Counted from the stretch's first letter, positions 18,701 through 29,005 are shown. The stretch: 64,000 nucleotides of DNA from Saccharopolyspora elongata (GCF_004348985.1 NZ_SMKW01000033.1:1-64000); one strand, 5' to 3'. Translations and numbers: made by a program. Notes: generated from the letters alone by a model not told the origin.

Positions 18701-19400
18701 CGCGCAGAACTCCGAGCTCGGCGCGGGCATGGCGGTCGCGATGAAGGACCTGGAGATCCGCGGCGCGGGCAACATCCTCGGCGCCGAGCAGTCCGGGCAC
18801 ATCGCGGGCGTCGGCTTCGACCTGTACGTGCGGCTGGTCGGCGAGGCCGTGGAGAGTTACAGGGCCGCGTTCTCGAAAGACTCCGGTGCGGAGCCGGGCG
18901 AGGCGGAGGAGGAGCTCACCGAGGTCCGGGTCGACCTGCCCATCGACGCGCACATCCCGCACGACTACGTGCCGGGGGAGCGGCTGCGGCTGGAGGCGTA
19001 TCGCAAGCTCGCGGCGGCGGTCGACGTCGAGGCGCTGGAGGCGGTGCGAGCGGAGCTCGTCGACCGGTACGGGCAGCTGCCCGAGCCGGTGGAGCGGCTG
19101 CTGAAGGTGGCGCGGTTCCGGCAGGCCTGCCGCGAGCACGGGGTCCGCGAGGTGACCCTGCAGGGCGCGTCGCTGCGGCTGGCGCCGCTGGAGCTGCCCG
19201 ACTCGAAGCAGGTGCGGCTCAAGCGCCTCTACCCGAAGGCGGTGTACAAGCCGACGGTCCGCACGGTGTCGGTGCCGAGGCCGACGGAGGGCGCGGCGGG
19301 CGGCCGGATCGGCGCGCCGCAGCTGCGCGACGAGGCGCTGCTGGACTGGTGCACCAAGTTCCTGGAGGACCTCACCACCGCCCCGGCCCCGGTCGCCTGA
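15792..19400 (+). CDS. mfd: Transcription-repair coupling factor Mfd
   Basis: A 1202-residue DNA translocase that removes RNA polymerase stalled at lesions and recruits UvrA. Domains in order: UvrB-like N-terminal region (about 1-350); the RNA-polymerase-interaction CarD-like domain at [20 protein letters not shown] (about 510-590); RecG-like motor with Walker [10 protein letters not shown] (near 666), DEEQ box [15 protein letters not shown] (near 765), SATPIPRT and [18 protein letters not shown]-terminal TRCF domain. The ATG at 15792 has GAGG upstream. Position between the TetR gene and mazG is as in mycobacteria. Confidence 0.97.
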   Translation: MSQAGPLRGLLEIVLRDPAIRQVVAAAGRPRLVLEGPVAARSLTAGALAAEGGAGRPVLLVTATGREAEEAAAALSDLLGPVGIEVFPSWETLPHERLSPRADTVGRRLSVLRRLAHPEEHAHGAVQVLVTTVRSLIQPIAPGLGELAPVRLAVGVEHDFEELVERLASLAYDRVDMVEKRGEFAVRGGIVDVFPPTEEHPLRVEFWGDEVTEIRPFAVADQRSLADSQSTELFAPACRELLITEQVAERAAKLAEQHQTDTHLAEMLEKIAGGAPVEGMEALIPALCEGEMRLLTDLVPAGTHVLLADPEKIHARAADLVRTGQEFLEASWMVAADGGKAPIDLGASAYRSLAEVAEHTRSLDLPWWPLTQLTSEEGEDDDEVIRLVLKQVDAYRGEIERAFADLRAHTAAGGAAVLVLAGAGTAQRAVQQLREAELPARLAEDGLAAEPEAGVVTVVRGGLEDGFAAPGIALVVLTEADLTGGRGGTSTKDMRRMPSRRRNAVDPLALKNGDFVVHDQHGIGKYVEMVQRTVAGATREYLVLEYAASKRGQPGDRLFVPTDQLDEVTRYVGGEAPALSRLGGSDWKNTKAKARKAVKEIAAELVQLYAARQSSPGHAFGGDTPWQRELEDAFPYTETGDQLAAIDEVKADMQRPVPMDRVICGDVGYGKTEIAVRAAFKAVQDGKQVAVLVPTTLLAQQHLNTFTDRMRSFPVAVKGLSRFTDPMESEETIKGLADGAVDIVIGTHRLLQTGIRYKDLGLVIVDEEQRFGVEHKEHIKALRTHVDVLTMSATPIPRTLEMSMAGIREMSTILTPPEERHPILTYVGAYDQKQVAAAIRRELLRDGQVFFVHNRVHDIEKVARQLRELVPEARIVTAHGQMNEDRLEKIIQGFWEREHDVLVCTTIVETGLDISNANTLIVDRSDLLGLAQLHQLRGRVGRARERGYAYFLYPPEKPLTDTAHDRLATIAQNSELGAGMAVAMKDLEIRGAGNILGAEQSGHIAGVGFDLYVRLVGEAVESYRAAFSKDSGAEPGEAEEELTEVRVDLPIDAHIPHDYVPGERLRLEAYRKLAAAVDVEALEAVRAELVDRYGQLPEPVERLLKVARFRQACREHGVREVTLQGASLRLAPLELPDSKQVRLKRLYPKAVYKPTVRTVSVPRPTEGAAGGRIGAPQLRDEALLDWCTKFLEDLTTAPAPVA

Positions 19401-19407
19401 GCCCGAG

Positions 19408-19508
19408 GCCGGTGTCCTCCCGATTTTGCCTAAAATTGGAAGACACCGGCGCTGACCTGGCCTTTCGTGGCTGGTCGCGGGCTTCCGATTTTGCCTAAAA
19501 TTGGGAGC
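19408..19508. repeat. Two TTTTgcctAAAA hairpins after mfd
   Basis: The first hairpin spans 19408-19450. Outer arms GCCGGTGTC (19408-19416) and GACACCGGC (19442-19450) clamp a core ATTTTgcctAAAAT, and it begins 8 nt after the mfd stop. The second (19481-19508) pairs about 12 positions, including two G-T pairs, around the same gcct loop. Same family as 1941-2109. Likely transcription end structures as well as repeats. Confidence 0.88.
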
Positions 19509-19712
19509 ACTCCGCGCTGGACCGGCGCCTTCCGCCCTCGGGAGTTCCGGGATTTCGCCGGGCGACTCATCGCGCGCGCTTTCGGTCGTCGTGGCGGCCC
19601 AAAGCTCGCGGCGCTTGGCGCGCAGGGACGCCGTGCTTCTGAGTTGCCGGGATCCCGCCCTGGCGTGACGGTTGATCCGGCTTCGCAGGGCGTCACGAGG
19701 AGGCGCGGCATC

Positions 19713-21410
19713 ATGACCAGGAAGTCCTCGGAACCGAAGAAGGCGGGCAGCGGCATTCCGCAGTCCCCCGCCGCGTTCGCCGTCGAGCAGGCGCCCCGCA
19801 CCGATTTCGTCGTCTTCGGGGTCACCGCCGCGATCACCGTCGTCTTCGTCTGCTGGGGCGTGTTCTCCACCGAATCGCTGGCGCGGATGTCGTCCGCCGC
19901 GCTGTCCTGGCTGGTCATCAACATCGGCTGGGGCTTCGTGCTCGCCGCCACCGGGTTCGTGGCGTTCGCGCTGTGGCTGGCGATCAGCCGCTACGGCGCG
20001 ATCCCGCTCGGGCAGGACGACGAGCAGCCGGAATTCCACACCGTGTCGTGGATCGCGATGATGTTCAGCGCCGGCATGGGCATCGGCCTGATGTTCTTCG
20101 GCGTCGCCGAGCCGCTGGCGCACTTCGTCAAGCCGCCGCCGGGCACGGTGCCGCCGCTGAGCGAGGAGGCGGTGGATACCGCGATGGCGACGTCGCTGTT
20201 CCACTGGACGCTGCACCCGTGGTCGATCTACGCGGTCGTCGGGCTGGCCATCGCCTACGGCAGCTTCCGGCGCGGCCGCAAGCAGCTGATCAGCGCGGCG
20301 TTCACGCCGCTGCTCGGCAGGCGCAACGCGGAGGGGTGGGTCGGCAAGCTGATCGACATCCTCGCGCTGTTCGCGACGCTGTTCGGTTCCGCCGCGTCGC
20401 TGGGGCTGGGGACGCTGCAGATCCAGAGCGGCATGCAGTCGGCCGGCTGGATCGCCGGCGTTGGCACCACGGTCCTGGTGCTGATCATCGTGGTGCTGAC
20501 GATCTGCTTCATCGTCTCGGCGGTGACGGGCGTGGCCAAGGGCATCCAGTGGCTGTCCAACATCAACATGGTGCTGGCCGCGCTGCTCGCGATCTTCGTG
20601 TTCGTGGTCGGCCCGACGGTGTTCATCCTCGACCTGCTGCCCACCACGATCGGCGTCTACCTGCGCGACTTCGGCGAGATGGCCTCCCGGTCCGGCGCCA
20701 CCGGCGGCGCGGCGATGAACGACTGGCTGTCCAGCTGGACGATCTTCTACTGGGCCTGGTGGATCTCGTGGACGCCGTTCGTGGGCATGTTCATCGCCCG
20801 CATCAGCCGCGGCCGCACCATCCGGCAGTTCGTGGCCGGCGTGATCCTGGTGCCCAGCGCGGTGAGCCTGGTGTGGTTCGCGATCTTCGGCGGCAGCGCG
20901 ATCCGGGTGCAGCAGAGCGGTGTCGACGTGTACCGCAGCGGCGGCGAGGAGGCGCAGACGTTCGCCGTGCTGGACACGCTGCCGCTGTCGGCGATCACCA
21001 CGGTGCTGGTGATGATCCTGGTGGCGATCTTCTTCGTCTCCGGCGCCGACGCGGCGTCAGTGGTGATGGGCACGCTGTCGCAGCGCGGTTCGATCGAGCC
21101 GAAGCGGTGGATGGTGGTCTTCTGGGGCTCGGCGACGGGAGCGGTGGCCGCGATCATGCTCATCGTCGGCGGCGAGAACGCGCTCAGCGGCATCCAGAAC
21201 CTGACCTTCCTGGCGTCGGCGCCGTTCGCGGTGGTGATGGTGCTGCTGTGCGTCGCGCTGATGAAGGACCTGCGCGAGGACCCGATGATGCAGCGCGGCG
21301 TGAAGGGCGCGCAGGTGCTGGAGCAGGCGGTCATCCACGGAACGGAGCGCCACGGCGGGGACTTCCAGCTGGAAGTGGGTCCGGCCGAAGACGGTTCGAA
21401 GGAGTCCTGA
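19713..21410 (+). CDS. BCCT-family betaine/choline/carnitine transporter
   Basis: A 565-residue secondary transporter with 12 predicted membrane helices that takes up trimethylammonium compounds such as glycine betaine, usually for osmoprotection. Diagnostic segments are SWIAMMFSAGMGIGLMFFGVAEPLAHF, the aromatic-rich motif DWLSSWTIFYWAWWISWTPFVGMFIARISRGRTIR that forms the substrate box, and SGADAASVVMGTLSQRG. The C-terminal tail is about 50 residues and polar. ATG 19713 with ACGAGGAGG upstream; the frame stays open upstream through the repeat but without homology. It appears monocistronic. Confidence 0.94.
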   Translation: MTRKSSEPKKAGSGIPQSPAAFAVEQAPRTDFVVFGVTAAITVVFVCWGVFSTESLARMSSAALSWLVINIGWGFVLAATGFVAFALWLAISRYGAIPLGQDDEQPEFHTVSWIAMMFSAGMGIGLMFFGVAEPLAHFVKPPPGTVPPLSEEAVDTAMATSLFHWTLHPWSIYAVVGLAIAYGSFRRGRKQLISAAFTPLLGRRNAEGWVGKLIDILALFATLFGSAASLGLGTLQIQSGMQSAGWIAGVGTTVLVLIIVVLTICFIVSAVTGVAKGIQWLSNINMVLAALLAIFVFVVGPTVFILDLLPTTIGVYLRDFGEMASRSGATGGAAMNDWLSSWTIFYWAWWISWTPFVGMFIARISRGRTIRQFVAGVILVPSAVSLVWFAIFGGSAIRVQQSGVDVYRSGGEEAQTFAVLDTLPLSAITTVLVMILVAIFFVSGADAASVVMGTLSQRGSIEPKRWMVVFWGSATGAVAAIMLIVGGENALSGIQNLTFLASAPFAVVMVLLCVALMKDLREDPMMQRGVKGAQVLEQAVIHGTERHGGDFQLEVGPAEDGSKES

Positions 21411-21570
21411 TCGTCCCCTGTGGATGGTCCACTGAGGATTTCTGGTCGCTGGTCCCCGGTTCGGTGGATCGCGCGCCAGATGTCCGGAAGATCAGTTCGG
21501 TGCGATGCGGAACCTCCCGCGCCGGGGTGCGTCTATGGGAGAAAGGCTTTCCTGGCGAGAGGTTCTGACG

Positions 21571-22116
21571 ATGTCGTTGCGCAGCAAGCTGGTTCTGGCG
21601 ACCGGTTCGATCGCGCTGTCCGTGCTGGCGTTGACCGGATGCGCCGCGGGCGCCGAGACGCCGGCCCCCGCGCCCTCGGCCGGTGGTTCCGCGCCGGTCG
21701 GCGGCGTGTCCAACCTGACGTCGTCGGCCGCCAAGCCGGAGATCCGCGCCGGTGTGCACGGCGGCGAGGAGCGGGTGGTGTTCGACTTCAGCAAGCTCCC
21801 GAACGCTTCGGGCCTGAAGGTGATGAAGCACGAGATCAACTCGCAGTCGCCGGCCTGGGGCGGCTCCGGCGAGCCGGTCGAGGGCATGACCGGCAAGGCG
21901 TTCCTGCACATCTACGTGGAGATCGCCGACCAGGACCGCAGCACCGCCGGGCCGGAGCAGCTCGGCCAGAAGCTGGCGAAGAGCGCGGTCGTCAACGACA
22001 ACTCGCACGGCACCGGCGAGCTGACCATCGGGCTTTCCCAGGGCGTCGACTACGAGGTGCTGGTCGAGGGCGAGAAGGTGATCGTCAACATGGCCGAGGG
22101 TCCGTTGGGCCGTTGA
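21571..22116 (+). CDS. AMIN-like domain lipoprotein
   Basis: A 181-residue exported lipoprotein. Signal MSLRSKLVLATGSIALSVLALTGC ends in a lipobox, followed by a Pro/Ala/Ser linker. The mature domain (VHGGEERVVFDFSKLPNASGLKV... ELTIGLSQGVDYEVLVEGEKVIVNMA) resembles the short AMIN-like beta domain found in actinobacterial secreted proteins, probably a cell-envelope binding module. ATG 21571 is supported by GAGAGG upstream. The next gene is another lipoprotein 80 bp downstream, so the two may be co-expressed. Confidence 0.75.
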   Translation: MSLRSKLVLATGSIALSVLALTGCAAGAETPAPAPSAGGSAPVGGVSNLTSSAAKPEIRAGVHGGEERVVFDFSKLPNASGLKVMKHEINSQSPAWGGSGEPVEGMTGKAFLHIYVEIADQDRSTAGPEQLGQKLAKSAVVNDNSHGTGELTIGLSQGVDYEVLVEGEKVIVNMAEGPLGR

Positions 22117-22196
22117 GTCCAACCGGTGTCACGAGCGTCGACTTCGGACTGTGTCGAGGCTTCACCGGAACGTGACTTCGTGAGAGGGTGCCCGCT

Positions 22197-23132
22197 GTGA
22201 GGTTCCGCATGCCGCGCCACGGGCGCCTTCTCGCATCGATCGCCGCAGCCGGCCTGCTGCTCGCCGGTTGCGGCTCCGGCCCCAGCCAGGTCGGTGCCGC
22301 CGCCATCGTCGGCGAAACCCGAATCCCGGTCTCCGAAGTCCAGTCCTGGTTCGGCGAGGTGCTCGCGAAGGAGCCGGACCTCAAACCGCAGCTGCAGCAG
22401 CAGGGGAACCTCGACGAGCTCGGCAGGCAGCTGGCCGCGCAGCTCGTCCGGCAGGAGTTGGTCGACCAGGCGGCCCGCGACGAGCGGCTGACCGTCACCG
22501 ATCAGCAGATCACCGACCGGATCAACCGGATGGGCGGTCCGCAGGCGGCGACCGAGGGCAAGATCTACACCCCGCAGAACCTCCGCGACGTGGTCCGGAC
22601 CCAGCTGCTGACGACGGAACTCGGCCGCAAGTACTTCGACCGGCTGGAGATCACCTTCGACTACACCCAGGCGACCACGCGCGGCGAGGCGGAGGAGAAG
22701 GCGCGCCGCATGGCGCAGGGCCCGGCGGGGGCCGCCGCGGTCGTCAACGAGGCGGCCAGGGCGGGCGTCCCGGCCGCGCTCGACCAGAAGTTGCGCGCCA
22801 CCGACAGCCCGCAGCTCGCGGCCTCGACGCCGCTGTTCGGCGCGCAGCCCGGCACGGTCCTGGCCTTCGAGCCGGAGCAGAACTCCGGCCAGTGGCTGAT
22901 CGCGCGGATCAAGGAGCGCCGCACCGACGTGCCGCCGATGCCGGCTGCGGGCGGCGCGGACGAGGAGACGCTGCAAGGCGTCGGCGCGTACCTGCTCGGC
23001 ATCACCGCGGACCGCGTCGGGGTGCGGCTCAGCCCGCGCTACGGCACGTGGGACCCGGTGGGCCTGACCGCGGTCCCGAGCGAGGGCGAAACCACCGGAT
23101 TCCGCCTCACCGGCCGGCCCGCGGCCGGCTGA
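22197..23132 (+). CDS. SurA N-terminal-domain lipoprotein (putative foldase)
   Basis: A 311-residue lipoprotein with the signal MPRHGRLLASIAAAGLLLAGC. After the cysteine, AAAIVGETRIPVSEVQSWF and the helical stretch ELGRQLAAQLVRQELVDQAARDERLTVTDQQITDRI match the SurA/PrsA N-terminal chaperone fold. No clear parvulin catalytic domain follows, so it is probably a holdase rather than a prolyl isomerase. GTG 22197 is preferred (GAGAGGG about 8 nt upstream); starts at 22188 and 22209 are possible. It precedes mazG; I recall similar lipoproteins before mazG in other actinomycetes. Confidence 0.78.
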   Translation: MRFRMPRHGRLLASIAAAGLLLAGCGSGPSQVGAAAIVGETRIPVSEVQSWFGEVLAKEPDLKPQLQQQGNLDELGRQLAAQLVRQELVDQAARDERLTVTDQQITDRINRMGGPQAATEGKIYTPQNLRDVVRTQLLTTELGRKYFDRLEITFDYTQATTRGEAEEKARRMAQGPAGAAAVVNEAARAGVPAALDQKLRATDSPQLAASTPLFGAQPGTVLAFEPEQNSGQWLIARIKERRTDVPPMPAAGGADEETLQGVGAYLLGITADRVGVRLSPRYGTWDPVGLTAVPSEGETTGFRLTGRPAAG

Positions 23133-23146
23133 CCTCGGGGCCTGCG

Positions 23147-23160
23147 GTTTCAATTGAAAC
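23147..23160. repeat. GTTTCAATTGAAAC palindrome
   Basis: A 14-bp perfect palindrome 15 nt after the upstream stop codon. It has the TTTC-AATT-GAAA core of the copies at 38-94 and 25356-25377 and sits immediately before composite copy 3. Confidence 0.85.
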
Positions 23161-23181
23161 TGCCGACCTCGTGTCCGCGGA

Positions 23182-23312
23182 CCGCAATTTCCATTGAAAT
23201 CGAAGATCCAATTTCAATGGAAATTGCGGACCGTCGGCGTGTCGGACCCCGACACGCCGACGCCTGTGGACAACTCCCGCAATTTCAATGGAAATCGAAG
23301 GTCCGATTTCCA
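23182..23312. repeat. Composite palindromic element, copy 3
   Basis: Same order as copy 1: hairpin 23182-23229 (19-bp arms, identical 10-nt loop cgaagatcca), hairpin 23234-23260 (12-bp TCGGCGTGTCGG type), the spacer ctgtggacaac, then a third hairpin (about 23279-23312) whose right arm has decayed (ATGGGAACCGC instead of ATTGAAATTGC). This copy lies between two rightward genes rather than in a convergent gap. Confidence 0.9.
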
Positions 23313-23409
23313 TGGGAACCGCAGGCCGGGGCATGGTGACCAACGCCTCTGCACCTGCGCCCACGGCGCGGGTTGCGGCTGGGACAATCGCAGCATGAGG
23401 GAGGTCCGA

Positions 23410-24411
23410 GTGGCGGAAGGTTCTGCGGTCGTCCTGGTCGACGACCGGCTTGGCGAAGTCCTACCGGCCGCGGCGTTGCCGCTGCTGCGCAGCGCGGCCG
23501 CCGTCTACGCCGAGCCTGGTCTTGCGCCCGCTACGCGCGCGGCGCTCGACGCTCCCGCCCCGCCTCCCGTCGCGGACCTGCTGGCGCAGGCCGCCCGGGA
23601 ACCGGTCGTGCTGGTCGCCGGCGAGCTCGACTCCGCCGAGGCCGACGGCTTGCGCGCCGCTGGTGCGCGGGTGATCGCCGCCCCGGCGCCGGCCGGGATC
23701 GAGCTGCTGGACGCGGTGACGGTGATGGACCGGCTGCGCTCGCCAGGCGGCTGCCCGTGGGACGCCGAGCAGGACCACGACACGCTGCGCAAATACCTCG
23801 TCGAGGAGACCTACGAGCTGCTCGACGCGATCGACCTCCGCGATCGGGAGGCGCTGCGCGAGGAGCTGGGCGACGTGCTGCTGCAGGTCCTGTTCCACGC
23901 GCGGGTGGCGACCGAGGATGCGGCCGATCCGTTCGACATCGACGCCGTTGCCGCGGGCCTGGTCAGCAAGCTCGTGTCCCGGCACCCGCACGTCTTCGCG
24001 GGCGACCCGGAGCTGCTGGACGCCGAGTCGCAGCACGCCCGCTGGGAAGAGCTGAAGCAGCGGGAGAAGCAGCGCGAATCCATTGTGGATGGTGTGGCGC
24101 TGGGGCAGCCCGCGGTGGCCCTGGCCGCCAAGCTGGTGCAGCGCGCGGACCGCGCCGGGATCCCGGCGGACGCGATGCCGCGCGGCGAAGCGCCCGGCGA
24201 GGCGCTGTTCGGCATCGCCGCGCAGGCGAAGCTCGCCGGTCGCGATCCGGAGGACGAGCTGCGCGCGGTCGCGCTGGCCTTCGCCGAGCGCATCCGGGCG
24301 GCCGAGCGGCGGGCTCGCGAGTCCGGCCGGGAGCCGGCGGCGCTCTCGGTGGCCGACTGGCGGGAGCTCATGTCTGATTTGCCGGACCCTGCGGGTGTGC
24401 GCTCGGAGTAG
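23410..24411 (+). CDS. mazG: Nucleoside triphosphate pyrophosphohydrolase MazG
   Basis: A 333-residue cytosolic enzyme that hydrolyses NTPs/dNTPs to monophosphates, cleaning oxidised or surplus nucleotides. The core segment MDRLRSPGGCPWDAEQDHDTLRKYLVEETYELLDAID has the EExxE-type helix, followed by REELGDVLLQVLFHARVA with the metal-binding ExxD. The N-terminal ~95 residues form the poorly conserved actinobacterial extension. GTG 23410 is chosen because GGGAGG lies 6 nt before it; ATG 23395 lacks such a site. Synteny with Rv1021. Confidence 0.93.
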   Translation: MAEGSAVVLVDDRLGEVLPAAALPLLRSAAAVYAEPGLAPATRAALDAPAPPPVADLLAQAAREPVVLVAGELDSAEADGLRAAGARVIAAPAPAGIELLDAVTVMDRLRSPGGCPWDAEQDHDTLRKYLVEETYELLDAIDLRDREALREELGDVLLQVLFHARVATEDAADPFDIDAVAAGLVSKLVSRHPHVFAGDPELLDAESQHARWEELKQREKQRESIVDGVALGQPAVALAAKLVQRADRAGIPADAMPRGEAPGEALFGIAAQAKLAGRDPEDELRAVALAFAERIRAAERRARESGREPAALSVADWRELMSDLPDPAGVRSE

Positions 24412-24502
24412 TGACGCACACTGATCGCGGGCGCATCGGCTGACGAAACGGCGACTCGCGGCGATATCTCTCGATGGGGCATGCCTGCTGGATCGGAGCC
24501 CC

Positions 24503-25318
24503 GTGCATCTGGGTGCGTTGAGGAGGTTGGTCTTGCCGCGTCGGTTATGGCTGCTGCTGGCTCCCGTGATCACGTTGTTGGCGTCTTGCGCGCCGCAGGT
24601 TCCGACGTCGTCGACGCGGAGCAGCGGCGAGTTCACGCTGCCGTCCGCGGTCGCGCCGCCCGACCCGGGCGTCGATCCGCCGTCGGTGCGGCTGCTCGCA
24701 CCGGGCGGGCCGCCGCTGCCGGTGAGCGCCCGGCCGCAGGGGCAGCTGGCCGGCTGGGCCGAGTCGATGGCCGACGAGCTCAACATCCCGCGCGCCGCGC
24801 TCCAGGCCTACGGCTACGCGCAGCAGCTCATCGGGGAGAACTCGCCGAACTGCGGCCTGAGCTGGTCGGTGCTCGCCGGGATCGGCGCGGTGGAATCCAG
24901 CCACGGCCGCTACGGAGGGGCGCGGCTGGACGAGACCGGGCGGCCGAGCATCCCGGTCGTCGGGCTGCCGCTGGACGGCAGCACCGGGGTCAAGCGCATC
25001 CCGGACACCGACGGCGCCGAGTTCGACGGCGACCGGGTGTGGGATCGCGCGGTGGGGCCGCTGCAGTTCATCCCGAGCACCTGGCGCGACTGGCAGTACG
25101 ACGCGGACGGCGACGGAGTCGCGGATCCGCAGGACATCGACGACGCGGCCGTCGCGGCCGGCAACTACCTGTGCAGCGTGGGCGGCGACCTGCGCGATCC
25201 GGAGCGGTTCTGGAAAGCGCTGCTGACCTACAACGAGAGCCGCAGCTACGGCCAGGAAGTGCTGGACTACGCCGACTACTACGGCAAGGCGAGCCGCCGC
25301 ATCCCGATCGAGGGCTGA
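24503..25318 (+). CDS. Secreted lytic transglycosylase-like lipoprotein (paralogue 1)
   Basis: A 271-residue exported protein with a signal ending in LLASC. A Pro-rich linker (about 35-75) leads to an MltB/SLT-type domain: NCGLSWSVLAGIGAVESSHGRYGG supplies the catalytic glutamate, followed by RAVGPLQFIPSTWRDW and DADGDGVADPQDIDDAA, an EF-hand-like DxDxDG loop that may bind calcium. It cleaves glycan strands of peptidoglycan. Position between mazG and eno matches M. tuberculosis lpqU. GTG start with GGAG upstream. Two paralogues lie at 25625 and 31517. Confidence 0.88.
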   Translation: MHLGALRRLVLPRRLWLLLAPVITLLASCAPQVPTSSTRSSGEFTLPSAVAPPDPGVDPPSVRLLAPGGPPLPVSARPQGQLAGWAESMADELNIPRAALQAYGYAQQLIGENSPNCGLSWSVLAGIGAVESSHGRYGGARLDETGRPSIPVVGLPLDGSTGVKRIPDTDGAEFDGDRVWDRAVGPLQFIPSTWRDWQYDADGDGVADPQDIDDAAVAAGNYLCSVGGDLRDPERFWKALLTYNESRSYGQEVLDYADYYGKASRRIPIEG

Positions 25319-25624
25319 GCACTGCGACCCTGGGCAACGCCCCGCCTGGGCATCCCGCAGTTTCAATTGAAACTGCGCATCTCCGGAACGGAACCTCTCC
25401 GGTGCGGTCTGCGAGGAGGTCCCGACGCACTTCGGGCCGTCCGGAGCGGGGTGGCGATTTCGCGCGAAATCGGCGCGCGCGACGAGTCCCGGACGGACTG
25501 ATGCGGCCGTGAACGGGAAACCCGGGTCTGGTCGGTGCCGTCGTGGGGTGGCGCGCGGTCCGGGGCGTGGAACGACTGATCGGACGCTGGAGGTCCGGGG
25601 CTACTAGCAAGTAGCCTGGGCGGC
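25319..25624. repeat. Intergenic region with two palindromes and a promoter-proximal dyad
   Basis: Within 306 bp are the 22-bp perfect palindrome at 25356-25377 (AATT core, flanks CGCAG/CTGCG), the 18-bp palindrome CGATTTCGCGCGAAATCG at 25455-25472 (GCGC core), and GGCTACTAGCAAGTAGCC at 25599-25616, a 7-bp-arm dyad ending 8 nt before the GTG of the next gene. The first two belong to the TTTC-N4-GAAA repeat set. The last is a candidate operator or 5'-leader hairpin. No gene is seen. Confidence 0.8.
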
Positions 25625-26443
25625 GTGATCAAGACCACCTCGCCGCTGTCGGCCGCCTCCGGGCGGCTCGCGGTCGCGGTCGGGCTGCTGGCCGCGATGG
25701 TCGGCGGGGTCGGGCTGGTCAGCGCGTTCGCCGAGCCGCAGGCCGCCCCGGTGGCCGCACCGCCGCCCGAGCAGCAGGAGGTCGAGCCCGCACAGGTGGC
25801 GCCCGGCTCGGTCGCGCCCCCGATCGAGGAACCCCTCCCGCAGCCCGGCCCCGACCTCGACCCGGTGCGCGCCGACCCGGTGCGGGAGTGGGCCGACGAG
25901 GTGTCGGCGGTGGTGGACATCCCGGCCCGCGCGATCGTCTCCTACGTCAACGCCGACCTGGCGATGCGCCGGTACCAGCCCGGCTGCCGGATCTCCTGGG
26001 CGACCCTCGCGGGCATCGGGCGCATCGAATCCAACCACGGCCGCTTCGCCGGCCGGCAGCTGCGCGAGGACGGTCGCCCGTCGAACCCGATCATCGGGGT
26101 GCCGCTCGACGGCGGGCCGGGCATCCGGCTGATCCCGGACACCGACGGCGGCGCGTTCGACGGCGACACCGTGCACGACCGCGCGGTCGGCCCGATGCAG
26201 TTCATCCCGTCCACGTGGCGGAGGTGGGCGACCGACGGCAACGGCGACGGCCTCGGCGATCCGCAGAGCCTCGACGACGCCGCGATGGCCGCGGCCCGCT
26301 ACCTGTGCGCGGGCGGCCGGGACATGACCACCGGCTCGGGCTGGTGGGCCGGGGTCTTTTCGTACAACAACTCGGTGGAGTACGGCCAGAAGGTGTTCGC
26401 GCTGGCGGAGTCCTACGCCGAAGCGGGCAACCGCCGCCGCTGA
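25625..26443 (+). CDS. Secreted lytic transglycosylase-like protein (paralogue 2)
   Basis: A 272-residue protein with an N-terminal signal/anchor (about 14-36, no lipobox cysteine), a Pro/Glu-rich linker, then the same catalytic domain as its neighbour: CRISWATLAGIGRIESNHGRF with the catalytic glutamate, VGPMQFIPSTWRRW and TDGNGDGLGDPQSLDDAA. It probably acts on cell-wall glycan outside the membrane. The GTG start directly follows the dyad at 25599-25616. It appears to be a tandem duplication of the upstream gene, separated by repeats. Confidence 0.87.
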   Translation: MIKTTSPLSAASGRLAVAVGLLAAMVGGVGLVSAFAEPQAAPVAAPPPEQQEVEPAQVAPGSVAPPIEEPLPQPGPDLDPVRADPVREWADEVSAVVDIPARAIVSYVNADLAMRRYQPGCRISWATLAGIGRIESNHGRFAGRQLREDGRPSNPIIGVPLDGGPGIRLIPDTDGGAFDGDTVHDRAVGPMQFIPSTWRRWATDGNGDGLGDPQSLDDAAMAAARYLCAGGRDMTTGSGWWAGVFSYNNSVEYGQKVFALAESYAEAGNRRR

Positions 26444-26460
26444 CCGGCCCGGTCGTGCCG

Positions 26461-26521
26461 GCGATTTCGCGCGAAATCGCCAGCCGCCAGGCGTGGCGAA
26501 CGCCGATTTCGCGCGAAATCG
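26461..26521. repeat. Paired TTTCGCGCGAAA palindromes, copy A
   Basis: GCGATTTCGCGCGAAATCGC (26461-26480, perfect 20-mer) and CGATTTCGCGCGAAATCG (26504-26521) are separated by a 23-nt spacer reading ...ccgccaggcgtggcgaacgcc. The pair fills the gap between convergent genes. At 33392-33452 the same two-palindrome unit recurs with the spacer in the opposite orientation. Confidence 0.9.
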
Positions 26522-26529
26522 CCCCGGGG

Positions 26530-26907
26530 TCAGATGTCGCGGGTGGCGATGTGGGCGTTGATCTCGCCCAACGCTTCCTGGTAAGCGGGCACCGGGTGCA
26601 TCGTGGCGGCCAGCCTGATCTGGGCGCGCGCCTCGTTCAGGCGGCCCAGGCGCTGCAGCGTTCGGCCCAGCACCAGGCGCGCGTAGTGGTCCGACGGATC
26701 GAACTCCAGCACGCGCAGGAACGCCCGCTCTGCACGGCGCAGCTGGGCCGAGAAGTAGTAAGCCCGCCCGAGCAGCAGCTGCACGCTCGGCTTGTCGGCG
26801 GCGACGTCGAGCACGGGTTCTAGGACGCGGATGGCTTCCAATGGACGGCGTTGCGCGAGCAGTTCCTCCGCTCGGCGGAACGCTTCGACGGTGCCTTCGG
26901 TCGTCAT
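26530..26907 (-). CDS. Small TPR-repeat protein
   Basis: A 125-residue protein made almost wholly of tetratricopeptide-like helices: VEAFRRAEELLAQRRPLEAIRVLEPVLD, VQLLLGRAYYFSAQLRRAERAFLRVLEFDPSDHYARLVLGRTLQRLGRLNEARAQIRLA. TPRs mediate protein-protein contacts; no enzyme domain and no signal peptide. ATG 26907 gives the homologous start, although the frame is open to 27153. Divergent from eno with a 272-bp gap. The partner is unknown. Confidence 0.85.
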   Translation of the reverse strand: MTTEGTVEAFRRAEELLAQRRPLEAIRVLEPVLDVAADKPSVQLLLGRAYYFSAQLRRAERAFLRVLEFDPSDHYARLVLGRTLQRLGRLNEARAQIRLAATMHPVPAYQEALGEINAHIATRDI

Positions 26908-27155
26908 GGCGGGGACAACGTTACGTGTCGATCGGCTGTTCCGAGACGTCCGTCCGGATGGTCTTCCGGTGTCTTCGATGCGAACGCGGGCCGAACGCCG
27001 GCTTGCCGGCCGGGGGCGAAATGTCCGGCCGGGGGCGAAGGCGAGCGAGCCTGCGGCGGCGGCTCTACCGGCCCGGTTAGGCTCGTAGGCGGTCGTCGGG
27101 CGTTCGGCCGATTCGCTGCGTGCGGGAACGCCGGGGCGGCCCGCTTCGTCCATAG

Positions 27156-28466
<1,311 letters not shown>

Positions 28467-28469
28467 GCC

Positions 28470-29003
28470 ATGCCGGTCGGGCGCGCATCCGATCCACAGC
28501 GGCGAAACCGCCGGGGGGACTCCCCGGCGGAGCGCCGCAGTGAGCGCGCCCGCCGGGACGGGACCAAGACCTCGGGCCGGAGACCGGGGCGGCCGACGCC
28601 GACCCGGTCCCGCCCGAAGTCCAGCACCGGGGGAGCGTTCAAGCTCTCCTCGACCAGGCGGGCCGCCGGCCTGGCGATGCTGGTCTGCGTGATGGCGCTG
28701 AGCGTGTCGGTGCCGCTGCGCACCTACCTGAGCCAGCGCGCGGAGCTGGCGGCGCAGGAACAGCAGCAGATCGAGCTGTCCCGGCAGGTCCAGGAGCTGG
28801 AGCAGCGCAAGGAGGAGCTCTCCGACCCGGCGCAGCTGGAAGCGGAAGCGCGGGCCCGGCTGGGCTACGTCCGGCCGGGCGAGACGCCGTACATCGTGGA
28901 GGTGCCGGCCGCGCCGCCACCGCCGCCTCCGGTCACGTCCTCCGACGACGGCGTGCCGTGGTACGAAGAATTCTGGAATTCGGTGATGGGAAAGGGATCT
29001 TGA
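28470..29003 (+). CDS. ftsB: FtsB/DivIC-family septum formation initiator
   Basis: A 177-residue bitopic membrane protein of the divisome. The N-terminal ~65 residues are basic, Arg/Pro-rich and cytosolic. One membrane helix (AAGLAMLVCVMALSVSV, about 67-83) is followed by a coiled coil rich in Gln/Glu/Leu (about 88-118) and the conserved RLGYVRPGETPYIV. The tail has a PPPPPP run. FtsB links FtsL and FtsQ during septation. Synteny eno-divIC (Rv1023-Rv1024) supports the call. Confidence 0.92.
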   Translation: MPVGRASDPQRRNRRGDSPAERRSERARRDGTKTSGRRPGRPTPTRSRPKSSTGGAFKLSSTRRAAGLAMLVCVMALSVSVPLRTYLSQRAELAAQEQQQIELSRQVQELEQRKEELSDPAQLEAEARARLGYVRPGETPYIVEVPAAPPPPPPVTSSDDGVPWYEEFWNSVMGKGS

Positions 29004-29005
29004 CG

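Noticed and set aside
15591-20216. 1541-codon open frame on the minus strand opposite mfd
   Set aside because: It is the mirror frame of a GC-rich coding strand: Arg/Gln/His/Val-biased, no family motifs, and it crosses the start of mfd, the repeats and the transporter gene. mfd itself is unmistakable.
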